Shown here in pieces: positions 24,690-32,578 of a DNA stretch of 64,000 bases. The notes beneath the pieces were generated by a model. It was not told the origin of the DNA, made no database searches, and worked only from the letters and a program-made list of their open reading frames with translations. Numbering within the stretch: position 1 is the stretch's first letter; every line of letters begins with the position of its first letter. Origin of the DNA: DASQHW01 sp038209365 (lineage in GTDB: Bacteria > Actinomycetota > Acidimicrobiia > IMCC26256 > PALSA-610); the NCBI GenBank assembly GCA_038209365.1, contig JBBQXS010000020.1:5596-69595 (forward strand). The letters run 5' to 3'. A program made the translations under genes and the position numbers.

Positions 24690-25907
24690 GTGTCGACCAT
24701 CGACGGGGGCATCGACCTGTTGAGCCCCGCATCGTTCGCCGCCGGCCACCCTCACGAGACGTACGCGTGGCTGCGGGACCACGCACCTGTGTACCGCCAT
24801 GCCGAGACCGACGGTGGGCCGGGCTTCTGGGCCGTGACGCGCTATGCCGATGTCAAGGCGATCGGCCGCGACCCGGAGAGGTTCTCGTCCGAGCCGACGG
24901 TGATGATCGCCGACGACACGGCGGTGCAGATCGGTGACCACAAGATGATGCTGATGGCCGATCCGCCGTACCACACGCGCCTGCGGCGCATCGTCAACAG
25001 CGAGTTCACCCCGAAATCCGCGGCGCGGCTGTCGGCACGCGTCGAGTCGCTGTGCAGCGCAATCGTTGACGAGGTCGTCGAGCGCGGGGAGTGCGACTTC
25101 ATGGCCGACGTCGCCGGGGAGCTGCCGTCGTACGTCATCGCGGACCTCATGGGCATACCGCTCGACGACGGCCGCCGCCTGTACGGGCTCACCGAGACGA
25201 TCCACGCCGCGCCCGAGTCGGTGGCCCCGGGAGCGGGGATGGGCGCGGTGATCGAGATGTTCAACTACGCGCACGAGGTGGCCACCGAGAAGCGCAGGCG
25301 ACCGACCGCCGACCTCGCGACGAAGATCCTGCACGCAGAGATCGACGGCCACCGTCTCGACGACATCGACTTCAATCTGTTCTTTCTCCTGCTCGTCGAC
25401 GCGGGCGGCGACACCACTCGCAACCTGTTGGGGGGCGGGCTCCTCGCGCTCTTCGAGCATCCCACCGAGCGCGCGCGCCTCCAGGCCGATCTCGACACGC
25501 TGGTACCGCGCGCGACCGAGGAGATGTTGCGGTGGGTCAGCCCGGTCATCGAGATGCGCCGGCGCGCGACGCGCCCGCTCACCCTGCAAGACGTTGCGAT
25601 CGCAGAGGATGACAAGGTCGTCATGTACTACGGCGCCGCGAACCGCGATCCCCGCGCGTTTGCCGCCGCGGATCAGTTCGACGTCGGCCGCGATCCGAAC
25701 GAGCACATCGCGTTCGGCGGTGGCGGTCCCCACTTCTGCCTCGGCGCACACATTGCGCGGGTAGAGATCCACGCCATGCTGCGTGCGGTGCTCACGCGAC
25801 TCGCGGACATCGAGCCCGCCGGGCCGGTCGAGTGGTTGCCGTCGACGTTCATCTCCGGGCCGAAGCACCTGCCCGTTCGATTCACGCCGGGGCAACGGGT
25901 CGGGTAG
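24690..25907 (+). CDS. Cytochrome P450
   Basis: 405 residues from GTG 24690, eight bases after GCGAGG. Class I bacterial P450: I-helix AGGDTT (238-243), ExxR at 278-281 (EMLR), PERF-type DPERFSS, and heme loop FGGGGPHFCLGAHIAR with Cys350. Most like CYP families that hydroxylate steroids, fatty acids or terpenes (CYP125/142-type AGGDTT motif). It needs a ferredoxin and reductase not encoded next door. Convergent with the cupin gene. Confidence 0.93.
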   Translation: MSTIDGGIDLLSPASFAAGHPHETYAWLRDHAPVYRHAETDGGPGFWAVTRYADVKAIGRDPERFSSEPTVMIADDTAVQIGDHKMMLMADPPYHTRLRRIVNSEFTPKSAARLSARVESLCSAIVDEVVERGECDFMADVAGELPSYVIADLMGIPLDDGRRLYGLTETIHAAPESVAPGAGMGAVIEMFNYAHEVATEKRRRPTADLATKILHAEIDGHRLDDIDFNLFFLLLVDAGGDTTRNLLGGGLLALFEHPTERARLQADLDTLVPRATEEMLRWVSPVIEMRRRATRPLTLQDVAIAEDDKVVMYYGAANRDPRAFAAADQFDVGRDPNEHIAFGGGGPHFCLGAHIARVEIHAMLRAVLTRLADIEPAGPVEWLPSTFISGPKHLPVRFTPGQRVG

Positions 25908-25916
25908 TCGGTCGAG

Positions 25917-26471
25917 CTAACGCGCTCCGAGCCACTCCCGGTTCGCCGCCGCGAACTCCTCGAGCGTCGCCTGCATGTTGTACGGCCGTTCCTCGCGGGT
26001 CCCGGGATCCCACTGGCTGCGCGGCTCGTTGACGAAGTCGCCGCCGTACACATGGATGGCGCCCGTCAACCGGTCGGTCGGGTTCGTCACAGAGTGGATC
26101 GTGTCGTCGCCGAGCGCGACGACCTCACCGGTCGCCAGCTCCTTGCCGCCGGTCTCCACGATCGCGCGCCGTTCCGGGCCACTCCGCCGGAAGAACGTGT
26201 TGTCTTCCTGCCCGCTGTACACGCCGATCACGGCCCACATGCGGTGATCGTGCGGGTACAGCTGCATGTGTGGCGCCCACACGACGTTCAAGACCGTGAG
26301 GTCAGGCGCGTGATGCAGGAGCGTGATGCCGGCCTCCTTCGGCCGGAGCACGTCCGCAACGGCATCCGACCGCGTGACGGTGCGCGTGAGCAGCTCCCGT
26401 GTTGCACGCCGCGGATCGGTCTCCGACGCGGCGTCGTGACAGTCGGCGAGGAACGCGTCCAGGTCGAACAC
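25917..26471 (-). CDS. Cysteine-dioxygenase-like cupin protein
   Basis: 184 residues from GTG 26471, eight bases after GCGAGG. Cupin motifs: APHMQLYPHDHRMWAVIGVYSGQEDNT with HDH metal ligands, and DDTIHSVTNP for the second His; the fold matches 'predicted metal-dependent enzymes of the double-stranded beta-helix superfamily'. Probable Fe(II) thiol or sulfur-compound dioxygenase, substrate unknown. An ORF extension to 26693 would run antiparallel to nothing but overlaps WhiB in another frame and is not needed. Downstream of whiB by 74 bases. Confidence 0.78.
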   Translation of the reverse strand: MFDLDAFLADCHDAASETDPRRATRELLTRTVTRSDAVADVLRPKEAGITLLHHAPDLTVLNVVWAPHMQLYPHDHRMWAVIGVYSGQEDNTFFRRSGPERRAIVETGGKELATGEVVALGDDTIHSVTNPTDRLTGAIHVYGGDFVNEPRSQWDPGTREERPYNMQATLEEFAAANREWLGAR

Positions 26472-26545
26472 ATCTTCAGCCTCGCGCTCTGCGACCCGCG
26501 CATCCAGTGCCGTGCGTCGACCCCTCGCTTCGACGAGCTTCGTCC

Positions 26546-26833
26546 TCAGCGCCGCGGGGGGCCGGCTGCGTTCTTGCGCTCGCGACGCACCTGCCGACGC
26601 TCCCGCTCGCTGAGGCCCCCCCACACTCCGCAGAGCTGATCCCAGCGCATCGCGTAGTCCAGGCATTGGAGGCGCACGGAACAGCCCGCGCACACGGCCT
26701 TCGCCTCACGCGCCGACTCGCCACGCGCCGGAAAGAAATCGACGACTCCCACGTACTGGAGGCACTCGGCGTCCTGCCACCAGTCCGGCGAGACGTCGTG
26801 CTCGACTGTTGCTGATCCCGCACTTCTCCGCAT
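26546..26833 (-). CDS. WhiB family transcriptional regulator
   Basis: 95 residues. Four [4Fe-4S] ligands: Cys24 (AEC), Cys48, Cys51 and Cys57 (VCAGCSVRLQC), then GVWGG (69-73) and a basic C-terminal DNA-contact segment (SERERRQVRRERKN). WhiB proteins bind the primary sigma factor and sense redox or NO. The order WDQLCGVWGGLSERERR suggests a WhiB1/WhmE-like group. No repressor or target is evident locally. Confidence 0.95.
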   Translation of the reverse strand: MRRSAGSATVEHDVSPDWWQDAECLQYVGVVDFFPARGESAREAKAVCAGCSVRLQCLDYAMRWDQLCGVWGGLSERERRQVRRERKNAAGPPRR

Positions 26834-27038
26834 ACCAGGGAGTGTTGATGAGACACCCTGTGTGGAGGAAGAGGGATAACGGTGTGTGTTTCCTGTTGAT
26901 AACTGTCAGGCCTGTCCACAATGGTCGGACACCAGCAGCGTCGTGGACGTATCCTTCGACGAGCAGTCGAGAAGATGAAGACACCGCCGGCCGCATTGAG
27001 GCGGAGGCGAGAATCGACCGGTCGAGAAGGAGGGTCTC

Positions 27039-27155
27039 ATGGGCGACAAGTCTCCGAAGAAGTCGAACGCCAAGAAGCCTGGCAAGACGCTGAAGGAAAA
27101 ACGCGCCGACAAGAGCGCCAAGCGCGAGGAGAAACGCCCCGGCTTCGGCGGCTGA
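27039..27155 (+). CDS. Small lysine-rich actinobacterial protein
   Basis: 38 codons from ATG 27039 with a strong AAGGAGG five bases upstream. The product starts MGDKSPKKSNAKKPGKTL and ends KRPGFGG; about 40% of residues are Lys or Arg and it is predicted disordered. Near-identical 35-40-residue proteins starting MGDKSPKKS are widespread in Actinobacteria, and nucleic-acid binding is plausible from composition only. Followed by the AIM24 gene after 38 bases. Confidence 0.85.
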   Translation: MGDKSPKKSNAKKPGKTLKEKRADKSAKREEKRPGFGG

Positions 27156-27180
27156 CACCGGCGCCGAACACGGCGGTGGA

Positions 27181-27186
27181 TACAGT
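27181..27186 (+). promoter_or_regulatory. Leaderless -10 hexamer for AIM24-family gene
   Basis: TACAGT ends 7 bases before ATG 27194 and no SD precedes that ATG. Confidence 0.55.
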
Positions 27187-27193
27187 CGCCGCC

Positions 27194-27877
27194 ATGGACG
27201 TCACGCTTCGGCACACTCCCAGCTTCGCGGTCGCACGCGTCGCCCTCGCGGGCGGCGAGCCCGTCAAGGTCGAGGCGGGCGCAATGATGGCGACGTCGAG
27301 CGGCGTCGCCCTCGACGCCAAGATGGAAGGCGGCTTGCTGAAGTCGCTCAAGCGCGCGGCGCTCGGCGGCGAGTCGTTGTTCATCACGACCCTGACCGCG
27401 CCCGCGCAAGGTGGATGGATCGATGTCGCCGCGAATCTGCCGGGCGACCTTGCCGTGCTCCCCGTCGCGAACGATCAGCCCGTGTTCATACAACGCGGTT
27501 CCTGGCTGTGCTCGAGCGCGGCAGTCGAGCTCGACACGAAATGGGGCGGGTTCAAGAACCTGTTCGGCGGCGAAGGCGGCTTCGTGGTGCGCGCCGGAGG
27601 TTCAGGGACGGTGGTGTTGTCGTGCTACGGCGCGCTCGACACGATCACGCTCGCGGCAGGCGAATCCATCGTGCTCGACACCGGGCACATGGTGGCGTAC
27701 TCGGACGGCATCGGTATGGCGATCCGCATGGCGACAGGCGGCGCGATCGGCTCCGCGAAGACGTCCGAGGGACTCGTATTCGACTTCACCGGGCCGGGCT
27801 GGGTCATGACCCAGACGCGCAACCCGAGCGCACTCATCAGCTGGCTGAGCGCGAACCTGCCCGGCTCCCGGGCGTGA
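27194..27877 (+). CDS. AIM24 / TIGR00266 family protein
   Basis: 227 residues. Repeated beta-rich units with VKVEAGAMMATSSGV, GGLLKSLKRAALGGESLFITTLTA, LPGDLAVLPV and GLVFDFTGPGWVMTQTRNP identify the AIM24/TIGR00266 family, which forms trimeric beta-prism structures. Bacterial members are of unknown function; the yeast homologue is mitochondrial. The gene sits seven bases before an ABC-transporter ATPase gene. Confidence 0.92.
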   Translation: MDVTLRHTPSFAVARVALAGGEPVKVEAGAMMATSSGVALDAKMEGGLLKSLKRAALGGESLFITTLTAPAQGGWIDVAANLPGDLAVLPVANDQPVFIQRGSWLCSSAAVELDTKWGGFKNLFGGEGGFVVRAGGSGTVVLSCYGALDTITLAAGESIVLDTGHMVAYSDGIGMAIRMATGGAIGSAKTSEGLVFDFTGPGWVMTQTRNPSALISWLSANLPGSRA

Positions 27878-27884
27878 GCTACGC

Positions 27885-28868
27885 GTGTTCGCGGTCGAAG
27901 CCGTCGGCCTGACGAAACGGTTCGGTCAGATCGAAGCGCTGCGCGGTGTCGATCTGTCGATCCCCCGCGCACGTGTCCTCGGGCTCCTCGGCCCGAACGG
28001 CGCGGGCAAGACCACGGTCGTGCGCATACTCACCACACTGTTGAAGCCCGACAGCGGCCGGGCCCTGGTGGACGGCATCGACGTGGCGAAGGAATCGCGC
28101 CGCGCTCGCGGGCGCATCGGACTCACCGGCCAGTATGCGGCGGTCGATGAGCGGCTCACAGGTTTCGAAAATCTCGAACATGTCGGTCGGTTGTTCCACC
28201 TACGCGGTCCGATGGCGCGAGAGCGCGCGCACGACCTTCTCGGCCAGTTCGATCTCGAAGATTCCGGGCACCGTGTCGTTCGCGGGTACTCCGGCGGTAT
28301 GCGGCGCCGGCTCGACATCGCAATGAGCCTCATCGGACGACCATCTGTGCTGTTCCTGGACGAGCCGACGACCGGCCTGGACCCGCGGGCGCGGTTGTCG
28401 ATGTGGGCGCTCATCGAGGAGTTGGCGCGTGCCGGCACTACGACGCTGCTCACGACGCAGTACCTCGAAGAAGCAGATCGGCTTGCCGACGAGATCATCG
28501 TCATCGACCACGGTGCAGTGATCGCGCGCGGCACCGCCGACGAGTTGAAGCGCCGCGTCGGCGGTGAGCGGCTCGAGGTCAGGATGGCGGACTCGAGCGA
28601 GCTGGCGCGTGTCGTCGAACTCCTCGCGCCACTGTCGTGCGGCGACGAGGTGACCGATGAGGCGGCCGCGTCAGTCGCGGTGCCGGTGCGCACTGTCGAC
28701 GGCATCGTGCCTGACGTCGTGCGCATGCTCGACGCGGCCGGATTGCACGTCGTCGACGTCGGTGTGCGACGCGTCACGCTCGATGACGTCTTCCTCACGC
28801 TGACGGGACATGCCGCCGAGGATGAGGCCGAGCGCGAGCGTGACAGTGCGCGGAGCGCAGCCTCGTGA
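27885..28868 (+). CDS. ABC transporter ATP-binding protein (DrrA-like)
   Basis: 327 residues from GTG 27885. Walker A GPNGAGKTT, Q-loop LTGQYAAVDERLTG, signature YSGGMRRRLDIA, Walker B VLFLDEPTTGLDP and H-loop-type TTQYLEEADRLAD. The GQ.AVDE.LTG segment and ~100-residue C-terminal extension are typical of the daunorubicin-resistance subfamily. The permease gene overlaps it by GTGA, so the pair forms an efflux pump for a hydrophobic compound or lipid. Confidence 0.94.
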   Translation: MFAVEAVGLTKRFGQIEALRGVDLSIPRARVLGLLGPNGAGKTTVVRILTTLLKPDSGRALVDGIDVAKESRRARGRIGLTGQYAAVDERLTGFENLEHVGRLFHLRGPMARERAHDLLGQFDLEDSGHRVVRGYSGGMRRRLDIAMSLIGRPSVLFLDEPTTGLDPRARLSMWALIEELARAGTTTLLTTQYLEEADRLADEIIVIDHGAVIARGTADELKRRVGGERLEVRMADSSELARVVELLAPLSCGDEVTDEAAASVAVPVRTVDGIVPDVVRMLDAAGLHVVDVGVRRVTLDDVFLTLTGHAAEDEAERERDSARSAAS

Positions 28869-29710
28869 CGGCGGGCACAGAGCGATGCACCCTCGTCGAG
28901 CCGTCTGCCGAAGCGCCCGATGCGCGCGACGTCCCGACCGGCGCGATCTGGTTGCTGCGCGACAGCTGGACGGAGGCACGCCGGCACCTACGCGCCGTAC
29001 CCCGAAGCCCCGAGCTGCTCGTCTTCGCCACGATCCAGCCCATCATGTTCGTGGTGCTGTTCGTGTACGTGTTCGGCGGCTCCATCACCGTGGCGGGCTA
29101 TTCGTCGTACGAGCAGTACCTCTTGCCGGGGATCTTTGCGCAGACGGTGTTGTTCGGCTCGGCGTACACGGGCGTCGGTATCGCCGAGGACCTCTCGAAG
29201 GGGCTGGTCGAACGGCTGCGGTCACTGCCGATGTACTCGTCCGCGGTGCTGATCGGCCGTACGATCTCCGACGTCCTCCGCAACGTGCTCACGTTCGTCA
29301 TCATGTTCGTCGTCGCATACATCGTCGGCTTTCGCATCGAAGGGACGCTCTTCGAGGCCGCGCTTGCAACGGTATTGCTGTTCGCGTTCAGCTACGCGTT
29401 CTGCTGGATCCAGGCGCTGATCGGGCTCTCGGTGAAGTCCGCCGAAGCAGCCAACTCGGCCGGGTTCATCTGGATGTTCCCGCTCACATTCGTGTCATCG
29501 GCGTTCGTCGACACTGCCAACATGCCGGGCTGGCTGCAGCCGATCGCCGATGCGAACCCGTTCACGGTGGTCACCAATGCCACGCGCGCGCTGTACAACG
29601 GGCGCAGTCCCGGTTCCGATTTCTGGATCGCCGCCTCGTGGGCAGTGGGCATCACCGCGGTGTTTGCGTTCTTGGCGGTCCGGCGCTTCATGCGCGCCGC
29701 CCGGCACTGA
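28865..29710 (+). CDS. ABC-2 type permease (DrrB-like)
   Basis: 281 residues from GTG 28865. Six predicted transmembrane helices beginning about residue 50 (FATIQPIMFVVLFVYVFGG), ABC-2 signature region ISDVLRNVLTFVIMFVVAYIVGF and NAAEAANSAGF-like segment (KSAEAANSAGFIWMFPLTF). Partner of the preceding ATPase. The stop abuts the convergent TetR gene, which may control the exporter. Confidence 0.92.
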   Translation: MTAGTERCTLVEPSAEAPDARDVPTGAIWLLRDSWTEARRHLRAVPRSPELLVFATIQPIMFVVLFVYVFGGSITVAGYSSYEQYLLPGIFAQTVLFGSAYTGVGIAEDLSKGLVERLRSLPMYSSAVLIGRTISDVLRNVLTFVIMFVVAYIVGFRIEGTLFEAALATVLLFAFSYAFCWIQALIGLSVKSAEAANSAGFIWMFPLTFVSSAFVDTANMPGWLQPIADANPFTVVTNATRALYNGRSPGSDFWIAASWAVGITAVFAFLAVRRFMRAARH

Positions 29711-30286
29711 TCAGCGGCGATGGTCGGGACGTAGGTACGCGGCGACGACGCGCGTGATCGCCTCGGGGTCGTCGCCGAGCGCTTCGGGCAGGTTGCCGTT
29801 GAGCCACAGCGTCGCGATCCCGTGCACGAGCGACCACGCCGCAACACCACTCGCGAGCGTGGCGCCTTCCACGTGTGACGTGCCGTAGAGCGAACGTGCA
29901 GACGCGGCGGCCGCCGCAAGGAGCCCGGGATCGTCGCGGTGGTACAGCTCCGGTCGGAACATCACTTCGAAATGCGCCCGGTGTGTCACCGCGAAGTGCA
30001 CGTACGCGACGCCGACCTCGAGGAAGCTGTGTCGTTCGCGCTCGGCACGCTCGAGCTCCTCCGCCAGCATGCGATAGCCGTCGGCGGCAACTGCGGTGAG
30101 CAGTCCGGCCTTGTCTCCGAAGTGATACGTCGCGGCCGCGTGGGTCACGCCGGCCCGCCGGGCGACCGCGCGCATGCTCGTCGCCGCGGGCCCGACCTCG
30201 TCGAGGGTCGCCACGGCGGCGGCGATCAGCGCCGGACGCAGCGCGCCGTGGTGATAGGCCCTCGGCGTGGCCGGTGCGGAGCTCAT
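29711..30286 (-). CDS. TetR/AcrR family regulator with WHG-type C-terminal domain
   Basis: 191 residues. HTH near the N-terminus: GPAATSMRAVARRAGVTHAAATYHFGDKAGLLTAVA; the C-terminal effector domain has the WHG-like SLVHGIATLWLNG. Dimeric repressor. It is convergent with the drrAB-like genes and divergent from the carotenoid oxygenase gene. A TAGGGT hexamer lies 6 bases ahead of ATG 30286, so self-regulation via the shared 99-base region is likely. Confidence 0.92.
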   Translation of the reverse strand: MSSAPATPRAYHHGALRPALIAAAVATLDEVGPAATSMRAVARRAGVTHAAATYHFGDKAGLLTAVAADGYRMLAEELERAERERHSFLEVGVAYVHFAVTHRAHFEVMFRPELYHRDDPGLLAAAAASARSLYGTSHVEGATLASGVAAWSLVHGIATLWLNGNLPEALGDDPEAITRVVAAYLRPDHRR

Positions 30287-30292
30287 CCACGT

Positions 30293-30298
30293 ACCCTA
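30293..30298 (-). promoter_or_regulatory. Leaderless -10 hexamer for the TetR gene
   Basis: TAGGGT on the minus strand ends 6 bases before ATG 30286. Confidence 0.4.
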
Positions 30299-30303
30299 CC
30301 GCA

Positions 30304-30341
30304 ATCTTTCCATTGACAAGATCGGGGGCGCGGCCTAACTT
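30304..30341 (+). promoter_or_regulatory. Promoter of carotenoid oxygenase gene with overlapping inverted repeat
   Basis: A -35 TTGACA (30313-30318), exactly 17 bases, then -10 TAACTT (30336-30341), the best vegetative-type promoter in the window; a start near 30348 gives a ~38-base leader with an SD. ATCTT (30304-30308) and AAGAT (30318-30322) form a 5-bp inverted repeat around the -35, a candidate TetR half-site pair. Confidence 0.65.
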
Positions 30342-30385
30342 CCCGTTGGTAGGACGTGGATGGCAATCTCGTTGAGGAGTCCGAC

Positions 30386-31717
30386 ATGACCACGGTCGAG
30401 AACCTGTACTTGACGGGCAACTACGCGCCGGTGCGCGACGAGCTCACGGCCGCCCTCCTCCCCGTCACCGGCCGTCTCCCGCAGGAGTTGCAGGGGCGGT
30501 ACCTGCGCAATGGGCCGAACCCGGTACGCGCGCCGGAGCCGTCGACGTATCACTGGTTCACCGGCGACGGCATGGTGCACGGCATCCGCCTCCGCGACGG
30601 CAAGGCGGAGTGGTACCGCAACCGGTGGGTGCGCTCCGCGAACGTCGCAGCCGCGCTCGGCGAGCAACCACGCCCGGGGCCCGTACACGCGGGCATGGAC
30701 TTCGCGGCCAACACGAACGTGATCGGTCACGCCGGCCGCACGTTCGCGATCGTCGAGGCCGGCGCCCGCCCCTACGAGCTCACCAGCGAGCTCGAAACCG
30801 TCGGACCCTGCGACCTCGACGGCACGTTGCCCGGCGGATACACCGCGCATCCCAAGCGCGACCCGGAGACCGGCGAGCTGCACGCCGTCTCGTACTTCTG
30901 GGGCTGGGGCAACAAGGTGCAGTACTCGGTCATCGGGGTCGACGGTCGGGTCAATAAGCTCGTCGACATCGAGGTCGGCGGCGCGGTGAGCGTGCACGAC
31001 ATGTCGCTGACCGAGCGTTACGCAGTGATCTACGACCTGCCCGTCGTCTTCGACCTCGAGGCGGCGGCCGCGGGTGCAAGCTTCCCGTACCGGTGGGATC
31101 CGAACTACCAAGCGCGTGTCGGCCTGTTGCCGCGCGCGGGAATTGCCCACGACGTGAAGTGGTTCGACGTGGAGCCGTGTTACGTGTTCCACCCGTTGAA
31201 CGCCTACGACGACGGCGATCAGGTCGTCCTCGACGTCGTGCGGCACACGCGCATGTTCGCGACACATTTGCTCGGCCCCGACGAAGGCGCTCCGACGCTC
31301 GACCGGTGGACGATCGACGTCGAGGCCGGCAAGGTCCGCGAGGAACGCGTCGACGACCGGCCCCAGGAGCTGCCCCGCGTCGACGAACGACGGGTCGGCC
31401 GCCGGCACCGATTCGGGTACGCGATGACGCTGTCCGGTCCGAACGGATTGGTGAAGCACGACTTCGACAAGGGCACGAGTGAGGAGCGCACGGCCGAGAC
31501 CGAGTACGCAGGTGAAGCGGTGTTCGTGCCGAGCGGCCCGGACGCGGGCGAGGACGAGGGGTGGCTCATGAGCATCGTCTACGACGCCGACCGTGACGCA
31601 AGCGATCTCGTCGTCCTGAACGCCCAGGACTTCACCGGCGAACCGCAAGCGGTCGTGCATCTCCCGGCACGGGTGCCGTTCGGTTTCCACGGCAACTGGG
31701 TGCCCGACGGCGCGTAG
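30386..31717 (+). CDS. Carotenoid cleavage oxygenase (RPE65 family)
   Basis: 443 residues from ATG 30386, nine bases after GAGGAG. Seven-bladed propeller dioxygenase with four Fe(II) His ligands visible: His155 (GYTAHPK), His204 (VSVHDMS), His269 (VFHPLNAY) and His435 (GFHGNW). YLRNGPNPVRAPEP and YHWFTGDGMVHG near the N-terminus are family hallmarks. It cleaves carotenoids or, in lignostilbene-type relatives, stilbenoids; no carotenoid genes are nearby, so the substrate is open. Divergent from TetR and led by a consensus promoter. Confidence 0.94.
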   Translation: MTTVENLYLTGNYAPVRDELTAALLPVTGRLPQELQGRYLRNGPNPVRAPEPSTYHWFTGDGMVHGIRLRDGKAEWYRNRWVRSANVAAALGEQPRPGPVHAGMDFAANTNVIGHAGRTFAIVEAGARPYELTSELETVGPCDLDGTLPGGYTAHPKRDPETGELHAVSYFWGWGNKVQYSVIGVDGRVNKLVDIEVGGAVSVHDMSLTERYAVIYDLPVVFDLEAAAAGASFPYRWDPNYQARVGLLPRAGIAHDVKWFDVEPCYVFHPLNAYDDGDQVVLDVVRHTRMFATHLLGPDEGAPTLDRWTIDVEAGKVREERVDDRPQELPRVDERRVGRRHRFGYAMTLSGPNGLVKHDFDKGTSEERTAETEYAGEAVFVPSGPDAGEDEGWLMSIVYDADRDASDLVVLNAQDFTGEPQAVVHLPARVPFGFHGNWVPDGA

Positions 31718-31718
31718 G

Positions 31719-32510
31719 TCAGTGGGACGGCGGGACCGCGCGGCCCTGGAAGTCGCCGATGAGCGACACCTGCACTCGGTCGCCATCGACTGACGCGGCG
31801 AACTCGTCGAGCTTCTTGCGGTAGTAGTCCCCGCGCATGTCGCCCTCGGACGCGGCGTTGTACGTCGGGTACAGCGCGCGGCGGGCGACCGTGGACGTGT
31901 TCGGGCCGCTGCGATGTGGCGTGCGCGAATGGAACCAGAGCGTTTGCCCGGCTCTCACCTCGACCGGATCCCATTCCAGCGCGGCGACCACGTCGCTCCG
32001 GATGCAACCGACATCGTCCGACGGCAGGACCTCGTGGTGCATGCCGGAGACGACCTCGAGACAACCGTTCTCCGCGGTCGAGTCGTCGACGGCCACCATG
32101 CACGACACGTGCACGTCGATGAACGGATATGCCGGTGCGTCCTGGTGCGGGGCGTACCCGGCGCCGCCCGCGAGCTTGTAGTTGATCTTCTCCTTGTACA
32201 GGACCGCCGGTTCGCCGAGGAGCGCACCCGCCGTCTCGACCAGCGACCCGGTCGTGAGCAGCGCACGGAGCCCTTGGTGGAACGGGACCAGGTTCTCGCT
32301 CCGGCAGAGCCTGGGGCCGGCGTCGGTCATCTCGCGGTGGTGCAGCCAGCCGTCACCGTCGTCGGGCCACGACGCGATGTCGTCACACCAGCGCTGGAGG
32401 TCACGCGCGGCGTGGTCGTCGAGGGTCGACACGAGCAGCCAACCGCTCGCGGCAAAGTGCGCGATCGCGTCGGCGTCGACGGTCTCGACCGGAGACGGAA
32501 CCTGCGTCAT
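31719..32510 (-). CDS. Phytanoyl-CoA dioxygenase (PhyH) family protein
   Basis: 263 residues. Fe(II)/2OG site: HQD in GYAPHQDAPAY, distal His in RTPHRSGPN with a following Ser/Asn pair typical of PhyH/ectoine-hydroxylase relatives, and a downstream Arg (TVARRAL). INYKLAGG and ENGCLEVVSGMH complete the core. Substrate unknown. Its stop sits two bases from the convergent carotenoid oxygenase stop. Confidence 0.88.
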   Translation of the reverse strand: MTQVPSPVETVDADAIAHFAASGWLLVSTLDDHAARDLQRWCDDIASWPDDGDGWLHHREMTDAGPRLCRSENLVPFHQGLRALLTTGSLVETAGALLGEPAVLYKEKINYKLAGGAGYAPHQDAPAYPFIDVHVSCMVAVDDSTAENGCLEVVSGMHHEVLPSDDVGCIRSDVVAALEWDPVEVRAGQTLWFHSRTPHRSGPNTSTVARRALYPTYNAASEGDMRGDYYRKKLDEFAASVDGDRVQVSLIGDFQGRAVPPSH

Positions 32511-32517
32511 CGCGGGA

Positions 32518-32523
32518 ACGGTA
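32518..32523 (-). promoter_or_regulatory. Leaderless -10 hexamer for the PhyH-family gene
   Basis: TACCGT on the minus strand ends 7 bases before ATG 32510. Confidence 0.5.
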
Positions 32524-32565
32524 GCTCGAACGTGATCAGCGGCTCATCCGAGCCCGACTGTGTCG

Positions 32566-32571
32566 TACGCT
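32566..32571 (+). promoter_or_regulatory. Leaderless -10 hexamer for the BisC-like molybdoenzyme gene
   Basis: TACGCT ends 7 bases before ATG 32579. It lies 43 bases from the opposing hexamer of the divergent PhyH gene, so both promoters share a 68-base gap. Confidence 0.5.
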
Positions 32572-32578
32572 GCCGGCA

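Noticed and set aside
26894..26920. TTATCAACA (minus strand) and CTGTCCACA, each one base from a DnaA box
   Set aside because: Only two imperfect boxes and no dnaA, dnaN, parB or AT-rich region; expected by chance in a 205-base gap.
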